64,000 nt of DNA from Neisseria weaveri (GTDB lineage Bacteria; Pseudomonadota; Gammaproteobacteria; Burkholderiales; Neisseriaceae): positions 1,860,001-1,924,000 of the forward strand of contig NZ_LR134533.1 of assembly GCF_900638685.1 (NCBI RefSeq), read 5' to 3'. Below, one piece after another: positions 53,629 through 64,000 of this stretch (the stretch's first letter is position 1; every line of letters begins with the position of its first letter). The translations under genes and the position numbers were made by a program. The notes under the pieces are model-generated. The model saw nothing but the letters and a program-made list of their open reading frames with translations, was not told where the DNA came from and did no database searches.

Positions 53629-54423
53629 TTATACCGCAACTTCTGCTTTGATGTGCGGATGGGGATCATAGTCTGTCAATTCGAAATCTTCAAATTTAAA
53701 TTCAAATACATTGCGGATGGCCGGATTTAACTTCATCGTCGGCAGCAGGCGCGGTTCCCTGGAGAGTTGAAGCTGCGCTTGCTCCAAATGGTTGCTGTAT
53801 AAATGGGCGTCGCCGAATGTATGGATAAATTCGCCTAATTCCAAATCGCACACTTGGGCAATCATCATAGTCAACAGAGCGTAGCTGGCAATATTGAACG
53901 GTACGCCTAAAAAGATATCTGCGCTGCGTTGGTAGAGTTGGCAGGAAAGCTTGTTATCGACAACATAAAATTGGAATAAAGCATGGCAGGGCGGTAAGGC
54001 CATCTGATCGACCAGTCCCGGGTTCCATGCCGATACAATCAAACGCCGTGAATCGGGGTTCTTTTTGATTTGTTCAATCAGATTGCTGATTTGGTCGATA
54101 TGGCCGCCGTCCGGTAATGGCCATGACCGCCACTGATAGCCGTAAACCGGGCCTAAATCGCCGTTTTCGTCTGCCCATTCGTCCCAAATGGACACATTAT
54201 TGTCTTTCAAATATTTGATATTGGTATCGCCTTTCAAAAACCACAGTAATTCATGGATGATGGAGCGCAGGTGGAGTTTCTTGGTGGTAACCAAAGGAAA
54301 GCCTTGGTTTAAGTCAAAACGCATCTGATAACCGAAAACGGAACGGGTTCCGGTGCCCGTGCGGTCGGATTTGTCGGTACCGTTTTCCAATACATGCCGG
54401 AGCAGTTCTTGATAAGCTTTCAT
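53629..54423 (-). CDS. thyA: Thymidylate synthase
   Basis: A 264-residue ThyA, making dTMP from dUMP with methylene-THF. The catalytic cysteine is in [14 protein letters not shown] (about residue 146). [39 protein letters not shown] and [20 protein letters not shown] are all standard. Length equals E. coli ThyA. The ATG is at 54423 with only a weak ribosome site. No folA gene follows. Confidence 0.98.
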   Translation of the reverse strand: MKAYQELLRHVLENGTDKSDRTGTGTRSVFGYQMRFDLNQGFPLVTTKKLHLRSIIHELLWFLKGDTNIKYLKDNNVSIWDEWADENGDLGPVYGYQWRSWPLPDGGHIDQISNLIEQIKKNPDSRRLIVSAWNPGLVDQMALPPCHALFQFYVVDNKLSCQLYQRSADIFLGVPFNIASYALLTMMIAQVCDLELGEFIHTFGDAHLYSNHLEQAQLQLSREPRLLPTMKLNPAIRNVFEFKFEDFELTDYDPHPHIKAEVAV

Positions 54424-56174
<1,751 letters not shown>

Positions 56175-56197
56175 GCCTTTTCGGTCTTATTGAAATG

Positions 56198-56230
56198 AAA
56201 AAACCCTCCGGATATTCCGGAGGGTTTTTT
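56198..56230 (+). terminator. Rho-independent terminator of gdhA
   Basis: AAAAAACCCTCCGGA and TCCGGAGGGTTTTTT with a 3-base loop, 24 bases after the stop. It can also act on the opposite strand. Confidence 0.92.
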
Positions 56231-56314
56231 GCTCTGATATTTCGAAAATTGCAGCCGGTTTTGGATTTATACCGATTGCCGGCCGTTATTCTCGAACCGG
56301 TTTGCCTGATAGGC

Positions 56315-56785
56315 TTATTCGCTGACGGTTTTTTTGATCAGTTTTTCGGCATTGGCAAGCGTATTTTCAACTTCACTGTATTGGATTTTGCTGTTGTGGA
56401 TTACGGCTTTGGTGTCGTTGAATACGACTTTGACTTTGCCGTCCTGCTCGGTAACTAATACTTTCAGGGGCAGTTGCAGGGCAAATTCCGGGTCTTTGAC
56501 CATCAGCGGTGTGCCGGCTTTGGGCGTGCCGAATACGATGACTTTGGCAGGCTGCATATTCAGCTTGTATTCTGCGGCGGCTGCTTGGTGGTCGATAACG
56601 GCAAACACGGTCATGTTTTTGGCACGGATGTTGTGTTCTAATTTGGCAACGGTTTCGTTAAAGCTGTATTTGCTGACTATGCTGTGTCGGGTGGGAATAT
56701 GTTGGGCATGGTGGCCGGAGTGGGCACAGGCTGCAAGAGTTGCGGTGGCAAAAAGTGCGGATAGGCATTGTAGGGCTTTTTTCAT
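56315..56785 (-). CDS. DUF302 lipoprotein
   Basis: A 156-residue lipoprotein. The signal MKKALQCLSALFATATLAAC gives a lipobox cysteine at about residue 20. The mature N-terminus is His-rich (AHSGHHAQHIPTRH), possibly metal-binding. The rest is a DUF302 domain: SFNETVAKLEHNIRAKNMTV, VFAVIDHQAAAAEYKLNMQP and VIVFGTPKAGTPLM. Its function is unknown. The ATG follows AAGGAG. It is a single gene between terminators. Confidence 0.88.
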   Translation of the reverse strand: MKKALQCLSALFATATLAACAHSGHHAQHIPTRHSIVSKYSFNETVAKLEHNIRAKNMTVFAVIDHQAAAAEYKLNMQPAKVIVFGTPKAGTPLMVKDPEFALQLPLKVLVTEQDGKVKVVFNDTKAVIHNSKIQYSEVENTLANAEKLIKKTVSE

Positions 56786-56830
56786 GGTTCGCTCCTTAAA
56801 ATAACGATTGATGAAACAACAGGGAAACGG

Positions 56831-56858
56831 AAGGCCGTCTGAAAATTTCAGACGGCCT
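56831..56858 (-). terminator. DUS hairpin terminator of fadD
   Basis: AAGGCCGTCTGAAA and its complement. It lies beside the fadD stop on its 3' side, between that gene and the DUF302 promoter. Confidence 0.72.
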
Positions 56859-56865
56859 CGGTGAT

Positions 56866-58536
56866 TTAACTTTGTTTGGCTTCTTCGCGCAGTTCGCGGC
56901 GGAGGATTTTGCCGACGTTCGATTTAGGCAATTCGTCGCGGAATTCGATGTCTTTCGGCACTTTATAGGCGGTCAGCTCGGTGCGGCAGAAGGCGATAAG
57001 CTCTTCTTTGGTAAGCGAAGGGTCTTTTTTCACAACGAAAAGTTTGAGCGCTTCGCCGGTTTTTTCGCTGGCTACGCCGATACAGGCCACTTCGAGCACT
57101 TTGTCGTGATGGGCGACCACTTCTTCGATTTCGTTGGGATAAACGTTGAAGCCGGAAACGACAATCAGGTCTTTTTTGCGGTCAACCAGTTTGAACCAGC
57201 CTTTTTCGTCGACAACAGCAATGTCGCCGGTTTCGAGAAAGCCGCGGCTGTCGATGGTTTTGGCGGTTTCTTCGGGGCGGTTCCAATAGCCTTTCATCAC
57301 TTGCGGGCCGCGCACCCACATTTCGCCGGGTTGTCCTATCGGCACTTCTTTGCCGTCGGCATCACGCAGCTCGATTTCGGTGGAAGGTACGGGCAGGCCG
57401 ATGCTGCCGGTGTAGGAAGGAATGCTGAGTGGGTTGCAGCATACGCCGGGGCTGGCTTCGGTGAGGCCGTAGGCTTCGACAATCGGCGTGCCGGTGATGT
57501 TTTTCCATTTTTCGGCCACGGGTTTTTGGGTGGCCATGCCGCCGGCAAGGGTGAGTTTGAGGGCGGAAAAGTCGATTTCGGCCAGTTCGGGGCGGTTGAC
57601 CATGGCGTTAAACAAGGTGTTTACGCCGATGAATACGCTGATTTTTTCTTTTTTCAATTCGCCCATAAAGCCTTTCATGTCGCGCGGATTGGTAATCAGC
57701 AGGATTTTGGCACCGGCTTGGGTGAAGATCATCAGGTTAATGGTTAAGGCCAAGATATGATACAGCGGCAGGGCGGCAATCACGATTTCTTTGCCGGGTT
57801 CCAATAAGTTTTTAATCCATTCGGCGGCTTGCTGCATGTTGGCGCAGATGTTGCCGTGGGTGAGGATGGCACCTTTGGCCACGCCGGTGGTGCCGCCGGT
57901 GTATTGCAGAAAGGCGGTGTCGTCGCGGGTAAGTGCTACGGGCGTGAACTGATGCGCCGCGCCTTGTTTTAAGGCCGTCTGAAAAGGAATGATGTTGGCG
58001 ATGCGGTATTCGGGCACCATTTTTTTGACTTTGCGTACCACAAAGTTCATCAATTTGCCTTTCAGCCCGAACATGTCGCCGACAGTGGCGACAATCACGT
58101 TTTTCACTTTGGTGCGCGGCAAAACCAGTTCCAGCGTGTTGGCGAAATTTTCCAGCACCACGATGGTGGTCGCGCCGCTGTCGTTGAGTTGGTGTTCGAG
58201 TTCGCGCGGGGTGTAAAGCGGATTGGTGTTGACCACGATCATGCCGGCTTTCAATGCGCCGAAAAGGGCGACGGGGTATTGCAGCAGGTTGGGCATCATG
58301 ATGGCAACGCGTTCGCCGCGCGGCAGTTTGAGGGTGTTTTGCAGAAACGAGGCAAAATCGGTAATCAGCTTGGACGTTTCGCCGTAAGTGAGGGTTTTGC
58401 CCATGTTTTGAAAAGCAGGCAGATGGCTGTGTTTGCCGGCGCTTTCTTGAAACACTTCGATAATCGAGTTGTAGCGTTCGGTGTCGATTTCGGCATTGAT
58501 GCCTTGCTCGTAGCTTTGGAGCCAGATTTTTTCCAT
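56866..58536 (-). CDS. fadD: Long-chain fatty acid-CoA ligase
   Basis: A 556-residue AMP-forming ligase that activates fatty acids at the inner membrane. The ATP motif is YTGGTTGVAKGAILTHGN (about residues 210-227), followed by VEAYGLTEASPGVCCNP (about 352-368) and GFLETGDIAVVDEKGWFKLV with DRKKDLIVVSGFNVYPNEIE (about 454-473, the hinge and fatty-acid signature). Total length matches E. coli FadD. The ATG follows AAGGAAAC at some distance. One DUS lies inside the gene (near 57971). Confidence 0.95.
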   Translation of the reverse strand: MEKIWLQSYEQGINAEIDTERYNSIIEVFQESAGKHSHLPAFQNMGKTLTYGETSKLITDFASFLQNTLKLPRGERVAIMMPNLLQYPVALFGALKAGMIVVNTNPLYTPRELEHQLNDSGATTIVVLENFANTLELVLPRTKVKNVIVATVGDMFGLKGKLMNFVVRKVKKMVPEYRIANIIPFQTALKQGAAHQFTPVALTRDDTAFLQYTGGTTGVAKGAILTHGNICANMQQAAEWIKNLLEPGKEIVIAALPLYHILALTINLMIFTQAGAKILLITNPRDMKGFMGELKKEKISVFIGVNTLFNAMVNRPELAEIDFSALKLTLAGGMATQKPVAEKWKNITGTPIVEAYGLTEASPGVCCNPLSIPSYTGSIGLPVPSTEIELRDADGKEVPIGQPGEMWVRGPQVMKGYWNRPEETAKTIDSRGFLETGDIAVVDEKGWFKLVDRKKDLIVVSGFNVYPNEIEEVVAHHDKVLEVACIGVASEKTGEALKLFVVKKDPSLTKEELIAFCRTELTAYKVPKDIEFRDELPKSNVGKILRRELREEAKQS

Positions 58537-58558
58537 AAAGTGAGTTTCCTTGTTGTGA

Positions 58559-58596
58559 GGCCGTCTGAAAATCAGGTTGGCTTTTCAGACGGCCTG
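58559..58596 (-). terminator. DUS hairpin after mnmA
   Basis: AGGCCGTCTGAAAA and TTTTCAGACGGCCT with a 10-base loop, between the mnmA stop and the fadD start. Confidence 0.65.
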
Positions 58597-58600
58597 ACTG

Positions 58601-59701
58601 TTATTTTGTAATGATAACGGGTTTGTCGGTAGCCGTAATGATGCCGCCGCCCAAGCATACGTCGCCGTCGTAGAGTACGGCGGATTGGCCGGGGGTAACG
58701 GCCCATTGCGGTTCGTCAAACAGCAGCTCGGCGGTTTCGTCGTCGATGTAGCGTAGTTCGCACGGCGCATCTGCCATGCGGTAGCGGGTTTTGCAGGTGT
58801 AGCGGCCTTCGGCGGGGCGTTCGGGCAGTGTCCAGCTTAAATCGTTCATGGTCAGGCTCTTGGTGTAGAGCAGCGGGTGGTCGTGGCCTTGTACGACGAT
58901 TAATTGGTTGCGGGTCAAATCTTTGCCGGCAACAAACCACGGTTCGCCCGCGCCGCCGATGCCCAAGCCTTTGCGCTGGCCGATGGTGTAGAACATCAGG
59001 CCGACGTGTCCGCCTACTTTTTTGCCTTCGGGCGTAACCATATCGCCGTTGTCGGTGGGCAGGTATTGTTGCAGGAACTCGCGGAACGGGCGTTCGCCGA
59101 TAAAGCAGATGCCGGTGCTGTCTTTTTTGGCGGCGGTCGGCAACTCGGCTTCGGCGGCGAGGCGGCGCACTTCAGGTTTTTCCAAGTCGCCGAGCGGGAA
59201 AATGGCGCGTTGGAGCTGGTGCGGTTTGAGGCGGTATAAAAAGTAGCTTTGATCTTTATTGTTGTCGAGACCTTTGAGCAGGTAGTGCACGCCGTTGCGC
59301 ACTTCTTTGCGGGCGTAGTGGCCGGTGGCGATCACGTCTGCGCCTTGTTCGATGGCGTAGTCGAGAAAGCATTTGAATTTGATTTCGGCGTTGCACAATA
59401 CGTCGGGATTGGGCGTGCGGCCTGCCGAATATTCTGTGAGGAAGTAGGCGAATACGTTGTCTTTGTATTGGGCGGCGAAGTTGACGATGTCGATGTCGAT
59501 GCCGATGATGTCGGCCACGGCGATGGCATCAAACGAGTCTTGTTTGATGCTGCAATATTCGTCGTTGTCGTCGTCTTCCCAGTTTTGCATGAAAACGCCG
59601 CGCACTTGATGGCCTTGTTCTTTGAGAAGGTACGCGGTAACGGAGGAATCAACGCCGCCGGATAGGCCGACGATGATGTTTTGGGGTTCGGAATGGTTCA
59701 T
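58601..59701 (-). CDS. mnmA: tRNA-specific 2-thiouridylase MnmA
   Basis: A 366-residue enzyme that thiolates U34 of tRNA-Lys/Glu/Gln using ATP. The PP-loop is [19 protein letters not shown] (about residues 10-28). The catalytic cysteines are in [12 protein letters not shown] (about 105) and [12 protein letters not shown] (about 205). I chose the ATG at 59701 because the protein then starts as family members do ([15 protein letters not shown]); the open frame runs upstream to 59935 but that part is not conserved-looking. No clear ribosome site is seen. Confidence 0.95.
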   Translation of the reverse strand: MNHSEPQNIIVGLSGGVDSSVTAYLLKEQGHQVRGVFMQNWEDDDNDEYCSIKQDSFDAIAVADIIGIDIDIVNFAAQYKDNVFAYFLTEYSAGRTPNPDVLCNAEIKFKCFLDYAIEQGADVIATGHYARKEVRNGVHYLLKGLDNNKDQSYFLYRLKPHQLQRAIFPLGDLEKPEVRRLAAEAELPTAAKKDSTGICFIGERPFREFLQQYLPTDNGDMVTPEGKKVGGHVGLMFYTIGQRKGLGIGGAGEPWFVAGKDLTRNQLIVVQGHDHPLLYTKSLTMNDLSWTLPERPAEGRYTCKTRYRMADAPCELRYIDDETAELLFDEPQWAVTPGQSAVLYDGDVCLGGGIITATDKPVIITK

Positions 59702-59861
59702 GAAATTTAAATAGATGCTGCAGTGATAATGAAATGGTTGGAATTTTAGCATAATTTGCTTTGCAGGCTGCATGGCTGCCGGAAAGCGACAGGAATGTCG
59801 GGTAAATGCCGGATAATTCAAAGAGGCCGTCTGAAAATTCGGTCTGACGTTGATGTTTCTG

Positions 59862-59867
59862 TATAAT
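59862..59867 (+). promoter_or_regulatory. -10 element of the probable pcnB promoter
   Basis: TATAAT, preceded by TCTG. Transcription would begin near 59874, leaving a leader of about 118 bases that contains a long hairpin. The -35 is not convincing. Confidence 0.45.
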
Positions 59868-59892
59868 AACGCGTTTTTGACAATGATGCCGT

Positions 59893-59944
59893 CTGAAACC
59901 TTTGCAGGGTTGTTTCCATGCAGACAGCCCTGCAAAGGTTTCAG
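59893..59944 (+). promoter_or_regulatory. Long hairpin in the probable pcnB leader
   Basis: CTGAAACCTTTGCAGGG (59893-59909) and its exact complement (59928-59944) make a 17-bp stem with an 18-base loop. The left arm begins inside an AT-type uptake word (59886-59897). There is no T run, so it is not a simple terminator. Confidence 0.6.
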
Positions 59945-59991
59945 CAGAAACCGCCGAGTTTCAGACGGCCTGTTAGAGTTTGGAATTCAGA

Positions 59992-61338
59992 ATGTTGAAA
60001 CAATGGTTAAATAAAGTTTGGCCGGATAAAGTTGCCAAACGGAAATCGGAGAAGCAGGTCTTTTCCGTTGGGGAGCACGGTATCCGGGCGGATATGATCA
60101 GTTTTGCCGCCGAGAAAGTGATACAGCGTTTGCAGAACGAGGGTTTTGAGGCCTATGTCGTAGGCGGTGCGGTGCGCGATTTGTTGTTGGGCATGGAGCC
60201 TAAGGATTTCGATGTGGCAACCAATGCCAAGCCGGAAGAAGTGCGCAAATTGTTCCGCCGCAGCCGTATTATCGGCCGCCGTTTTCAGATTGTGCATGTG
60301 ATGGTGGGGCCGGAAACGATTGAAGTGACTACGTTTAGAGGAAACGGCAAAGTCGTGCAAAACGAACACGGCCGCATTATGAAAGACAACCATTTCGGCA
60401 CGATTGCCGAAGATGCCATGCGTCGCGATTTCACATGCAATGCTTTGTATTATGATCCGACGCGCGAGCAGATTATCGATTTTCATCACGGCGTGGCCGA
60501 CATTCAAGCCGGTAAATTGGTGATGATCGGCGATCCTGCTGCGCGTTATCAAGAAGATCCGGTGCGGATTTTGCGTGCCGTGCGCTTGTCGGGAAAACTC
60601 GGTTTCGAAGTGGAAGAAAAAACCGCTGCGCCGATTACCCATTATGCCCAACGCCTGAAACAGGAGCCGGTGGCTCGGCTGTTTGACGAAATCATGAAGC
60701 TGCTGTTTTCCGGTTATGCACGCAAGTGCTTGAAACAGCTAAAGCATTTGGGGATTTCTGACAATATCCATCCTTTGCTCGATGCGCTGCTGTCCGCCGA
60801 TGCGGGCGGTAAGAATATGGTGTCGCTGGCATTGCGCAGCACCGATGAACGGCTGCGTGCGGATAAAACGGTTTCGGTAGGTTTTGTTTTGGCAGCGGTA
60901 TTGTGGCCGCAGTTGGAAAAACGTTGGGCGGATTATCAGTCGCAAGGCATGAAGGCTTCGTTTGCACTGAATAATGCCATTGCCGATTTGCGTAACGATT
61001 TGGAAAAAGGCTGGGGTGTGCCTCAGCGTTTTTCCGCAACCATGCGGGAGATTTGGCAGCTGCAACCTCAGTTTGACAATAAGAAAGGTGCGCGGCCGCA
61101 TCGTTTGCTGGCGCAACCGCGTTTCCGTGCCGCTTATGATTTTCTGGTATTGCGCGAGCAATTGGGCGAAGTTGATGCGTCGTTGGTGGGCTGGTGGAAC
61201 GAATTTCAGCATGCCGATGATGGCAGACGCAATGAAATGACTTTAAGTGAAAGCCGAGGTAAAACGTCTTCGGCAGACAAGCCTAAATCCAAACGCAGAC
61301 GACGGGTACGCCGGCCGAAAGCGGCAGAAGCTGTTTAA
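59992..61338 (+). CDS. pcnB: Poly(A) polymerase I (PcnB)
   Basis: A 448-residue class II nucleotidyltransferase that adds 3' poly(A) tails and promotes RNA decay. The catalytic region reads AYVVGGAVRDLLLGMEPKDF (about residues 46-65) followed by DVATNAKPEEV with the metal-binding aspartates. RRDFTCNALYYDP and ARYQEDPVRILRAVRLSGKL are standard. The C-terminus is Lys/Arg-rich (KPKSKRRRRVRRPK), as in PcnB. I chose the ATG at 59992 over a TTG at 59980. The conserved RRxxLGRRF-type block (SRIIGRRFQIVHV) supports PcnB over a CCA-adding enzyme. Confidence 0.93.
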   Translation: MLKQWLNKVWPDKVAKRKSEKQVFSVGEHGIRADMISFAAEKVIQRLQNEGFEAYVVGGAVRDLLLGMEPKDFDVATNAKPEEVRKLFRRSRIIGRRFQIVHVMVGPETIEVTTFRGNGKVVQNEHGRIMKDNHFGTIAEDAMRRDFTCNALYYDPTREQIIDFHHGVADIQAGKLVMIGDPAARYQEDPVRILRAVRLSGKLGFEVEEKTAAPITHYAQRLKQEPVARLFDEIMKLLFSGYARKCLKQLKHLGISDNIHPLLDALLSADAGGKNMVSLALRSTDERLRADKTVSVGFVLAAVLWPQLEKRWADYQSQGMKASFALNNAIADLRNDLEKGWGVPQRFSATMREIWQLQPQFDNKKGARPHRLLAQPRFRAAYDFLVLREQLGEVDASLVGWWNEFQHADDGRRNEMTLSESRGKTSSADKPKSKRRRRVRRPKAAEAV

Positions 61339-61356
61339 GCGTTGGCCGAAATCATC

Positions 61357-61382
61357 AGGCCGTCTGAATTTTCAGGCGGCCT
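61357..61382 (+). terminator. DUS-derived terminator of pcnB
   Basis: AGGCCGTCTGAA faces TTCAGGCGGCCT (one base changed in the right arm), followed by TTTTG. It lies 18 bases after the pcnB stop. Confidence 0.7.
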
Positions 61383-61494
61383 TTTGTGTGTCAGTGGTTT
61401 GATCTTATGCTTTGTTTTTATCGAAACTCGGTTTGATTGCCGGAAAAGTTGTTTGAGAGTGAATTGGATTTTGATAAAAGAGGATATTAAAGAT

Positions 61495-61523
61495 AAGGCC
61501 GTCTGAAAATTTCAGACGGCCTT
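61495..61523 (-). terminator. DUS hairpin terminator of glnD
   Basis: AAGGCCGTCTGAAA and its complement, 46 bases past the glnD stop on the minus strand. Confidence 0.72.
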
Positions 61524-61569
61524 TCATATTGATTTGACCGCAATCGGTTTACTGTGTTGCTGAAAGCGG

Positions 61570-64000
61570 TCAGCGGTTCAGTTGTTCGAGCAGGGCTTCT
61601 TTTAATGCCAGTTGGTTTTTCGGATTGTCGAGTCGGGTGCTGTATATGACAAACGTATCTTCTACGCGTTCGTCCAAAGTGGAAATTTTGGCGTAGCGCA
61701 GGCTGATGTTTTGGTCGGACAGCACTTCGGCGATGTTGGCGAGCAGATAGGGGCGGTTGACGGCGACGATTTCCAATGTGTACCAGCCCGGATAGTCTTC
61801 TTCCGGCATCAAGGTAACGCCCGGGGCAATGGGCAGGTGGCGGCTGCGGCGGCTGCGGCCCGCATGGGGTGGGTCTTCATCGTCGGAACGGTAGCCGTGA
61901 ATAAAGCTGTTTAGTTCGGCTTCGAGTGCGCTTTGCAGATTCGGGTAGTCGGCATGAGCATGTTGCGGCGGTATTTGGACGATGAAGGTGTCGAGAATGT
62001 GGTTGTGTTCGGTAACGAAAGCGCGCGCGGCCAAGATATCCAGGCCGTGACGGCTGAAAATCCGGCATAAGCCGGCAAACAGGCGCGGGCCGTTGGGCAT
62101 GAATACCATGACTTGCAGGGTTTGGCTTTGCGACAGCAGGCGGCTGCGTGCCTGCGGGGCTTCGATGTCGTGAACCAGATTGGCTGTGTGCCAAAGGATT
62201 TCCTGAAGTTCGTGCCGAACGAAATAAGCGGGGCCGAGTGCCTGCCAAAGCTTTTTCTGTTGTTTTTCGGCGATGCCGACGCGTTCGAGCATGGCGGAAG
62301 CCTGCTGTTGCCGGCGTCCGGTGATGTTGCTTCGGCTGCCGTTGCCGCCGCCGGCGAGATAGTGGGAGGTGGCGTGGAACAGGTTTTCCAGCAGCGTGGC
62401 GCGCCAGCTGTTCCACAATTTGGGATTGGTGCCGCGTATGTCGGAAACGGTGAGCAGATAAAGTGCGGTCAGGCGTTCTTGGGTTTTGACTCGGGAAGCG
62501 AAATGGCGGATGACATCCGGGTCTTGAATGTCTTCTTTTTGTGCGGTGGCCGACATCAGCAGGTGATCTTCAACCAGCCATGTGAGCAGGCTGCTTTCTT
62601 CGTCGGTGAGAAAATGGTCGTCGGCAAACTGTCGGGCGTCTGCAATGCCTTCGACGGCATGGTCGCCGCCGCGGCCTTTGGCGATATCGTGGAAAAAAGC
62701 GGCCAGATAGAGAATGTGTTTTTTATCGAAGCTTTGCATCAGTGATGAGGCAAAAGGCAGCTCGTGGCTGTGTGCGTCGAGTGCGAGACGGCGCATATTG
62801 TGCAGCACCATCAGGATATGGTTGTCGACCGGGTAGATGTGGAACAGGTCGTGTTGGAGCAGGCCGACGATTTTTCCCCAGGCGGGCAGATAGCGTCCCA
62901 AAACGCCGTAAAGGTTGAGGAAACGGCTGATGTGGGTCAGGCCGGTGCCGTGTTTGAAAAAGCCGATAAAGCGGCGGCGGTTGTCGGGATTGTTGTAGAA
63001 ACGGCGGTTGATTTTGTGGGTGGCCGCCCACCAGGCGCGCAGGGTCTTGGGGGCAAGTGTGGTAATGTCGTTGCGGCTTTGCAGAATTTCGATGATTTTG
63101 AAAATGTGTGTCGGCTGTTTGGCAAACAGGGTTTTGTCTTTAACGGCGATTTGGTCGCCGATTTGGTAATAGTCGTTATCTATGTCGTGTACGGTGCGGT
63201 GGATAACCGAATATACGCGGCCGCGCAGCATGGGCAGCAGAATACCGTTGAGCTGTTTGACGGCTTTGGTGGCACGGTAGAAAATGTGCATAAGTTTTTC
63301 GCTTTGTATATGGGGCAGTTCGTTTTGCCAGCCCATGCTTTCGGCGACTTTGCGCTGCAGGTCGAAAACCAAGCGGTCTTCGGCTCGGCCTGCGGTAAGG
63401 TGCAGCTCGATACGGATTGCGGCCAATTGTTTGTGGCAGTTGACCAGCATGCCGGCTTCGGCGCGGGTGATGATGCCTTGTGAAACCAAGGCGTAGATTT
63501 GGGTATCCAGGCCTTGTGCCTTGGCCAGCCACAGCATGGTGTGGATGTCTCGCATGCCGCCCGGGCAGGTTTTGATATTAGGCTCCAATACTGCGCCCGA
63601 GCCTTTGTGTTTGGCGTGGCGCTGCTGCATTTCGACCAGTTTTGCTTCGATAAAGGAAGCGGTGTCGCGTTGCAGATTCATGCGTTGCAGTGTTTGTTCG
63701 GCCAGAAGGCGGTTGCCGCACAGAAAACGTGCTTCGAGAAAGGCGGTGTCGCCGGTAATGTCTTCACGGATACTGCCGCACAGTTCGTCTATGCTGCCGC
63801 TTTTGACGGCGGGAACCCATTGCATATCCCATAAGGTTTGCACGAAGGCGGCGGTTTTTTCTTGCTGTTCGGCAGTCAGCGTTTGTTCGGAAACAATCGC
63901 TAAATCCAAATCGGAGTGAGGATACAGTTCGCCGCGTCCGAAGCCGCCGGTTGCCATCAGACATAAGAGGCCGTCTGAAAAAAAATGTTGCCACAGGCTT
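61570..64000 (-). CDS. glnD: [Protein-PII] uridylyltransferase GlnD, N-terminus outside the window
   Basis: The visible 809 residues cover most of GlnD, the bifunctional enzyme that uridylylates PII under nitrogen limitation and removes UMP under excess. The reading frame runs through base 64000, so the start lies beyond the window. Nucleotidyltransferase motif: [22 protein letters not shown] domain: [19 protein letters not shown]. Two C-terminal ACT domains sense glutamine ([40 protein letters not shown]). A DUS near the window edge is translated as FFSDGLL just before the catalytic motif. An ATG at 63957 is internal, not the start. Confidence 0.93.
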   Translation of the reverse strand, partial: SLWQHFFSDGLLCLMATGGFGRGELYPHSDLDLAIVSEQTLTAEQQEKTAAFVQTLWDMQWVPAVKSGSIDELCGSIREDITGDTAFLEARFLCGNRLLAEQTLQRMNLQRDTASFIEAKLVEMQQRHAKHKGSGAVLEPNIKTCPGGMRDIHTMLWLAKAQGLDTQIYALVSQGIITRAEAGMLVNCHKQLAAIRIELHLTAGRAEDRLVFDLQRKVAESMGWQNELPHIQSEKLMHIFYRATKAVKQLNGILLPMLRGRVYSVIHRTVHDIDNDYYQIGDQIAVKDKTLFAKQPTHIFKIIEILQSRNDITTLAPKTLRAWWAATHKINRRFYNNPDNRRRFIGFFKHGTGLTHISRFLNLYGVLGRYLPAWGKIVGLLQHDLFHIYPVDNHILMVLHNMRRLALDAHSHELPFASSLMQSFDKKHILYLAAFFHDIAKGRGGDHAVEGIADARQFADDHFLTDEESSLLTWLVEDHLLMSATAQKEDIQDPDVIRHFASRVKTQERLTALYLLTVSDIRGTNPKLWNSWRATLLENLFHATSHYLAGGGNGSRSNITGRRQQQASAMLERVGIAEKQQKKLWQALGPAYFVRHELQEILWHTANLVHDIEAPQARSRLLSQSQTLQVMVFMPNGPRLFAGLCRIFSRHGLDILAARAFVTEHNHILDTFIVQIPPQHAHADYPNLQSALEAELNSFIHGYRSDDEDPPHAGRSRRSRHLPIAPGVTLMPEEDYPGWYTLEIVAVNRPYLLANIAEVLSDQNISLRYAKISTLDERVEDTFVIYSTRLDNPKNQLALKEALLEQLNR

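Noticed and set aside
62764-63483. A 239-codon plus-strand ORF at the right edge
   Set aside because: It is antisense to glnD. The minus-strand product has clear GlnD domains.

Overview
This window is chromosomal DNA from a Neisseria species, most likely a commensal. The main clue is the 10-base DNA uptake word GCCGTCTGAA, which occurs dozens of times. Most copies carry the AG extension (AGGCCGTCTGAA), not the AT extension (ATGCCGTCTGAA) typical of meningococcus and gonococcus. Many copies are paired head to head in hairpins at gene ends. The gene content fits as well: fetA, pilW, feoA/feoB, and a surE-pcm-nlpD cluster with no rpoS after it. The species cannot be fixed from this window.

Layout. 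1-13.3 kb: parE (cut by the left edge), rppH, a polyamine-binding lipoprotein, surE-pcm-nlpD, a TSUP transporter, a CNP1-like protein, a TusA-like protein, a lipoprotein, nhaA, pyrC, a small lytic transglycosylase, a YajR-like MFS carrier and ssb. 13.7-18.4 kb: two tandem tRNA-Ser(UGA) genes, yaaA, a TonB-dependent receptor with a good Zur-type operator and a cytochrome b561. 18.4-24.6 kb: nnrD, the ferrous-iron operon feoA-feoB plus a 46-residue Cys-rich membrane protein, a small acidic/His-rich protein and uvrB. 24.6-27.0 kb: an AT-rich accessory island with a SIR2-like (DUF4917-type) protein, a REP-associated tyrosine transposase (RAYT) with paired REP hairpins, and an orphan 99-residue ORF. 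27.0-38.5 kb: a DUF898 membrane protein with an M48 protease, a lipoprotein, an FNT channel, the Fur-box-associated receptor fetA, a lipocalin, an acyl-CoA dehydrogenase, a TRIC-like protein, ppa and zapE. 38.5-47.3 kb: ndk, then rlmN-pilW-rodZ-ispG-hisS-yfgM-der and hfq, the enterobacterial order but without bamB. 47.4-64 kb: a YafS-like methyltransferase divergent from mltD, DUF456, an AlgZ/LytS-type histidine kinase divergent from argH, thyA, gdhA, a DUF302 lipoprotein, fadD, mnmA, pcnB and glnD (cut by the right edge).

Functional themes. Metal supply is prominent: a Zur-box receptor, Feo and FetA. So is cell-wall turnover: NlpD, a small transglycosylase and MltD. RNA and translation upkeep is also well represented: RppH, Hfq, PcnB, RlmN, MnmA, Der and HisS. 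Most of the sequence is ordinary core genome.

The least ordinary stretches are the 24.6-27.0 kb RAYT/REP/SIR2-like island, a mirror-symmetric divergent promoter built into an extended uptake-sequence palindrome upstream of uvrB, a receptor gene bracketed by 24-bp direct repeats, and a long hairpin in the likely pcnB leader. I found no CRISPR array, rRNA, prophage or complete classical insertion sequence, and nothing I can firmly call an undescribed system.
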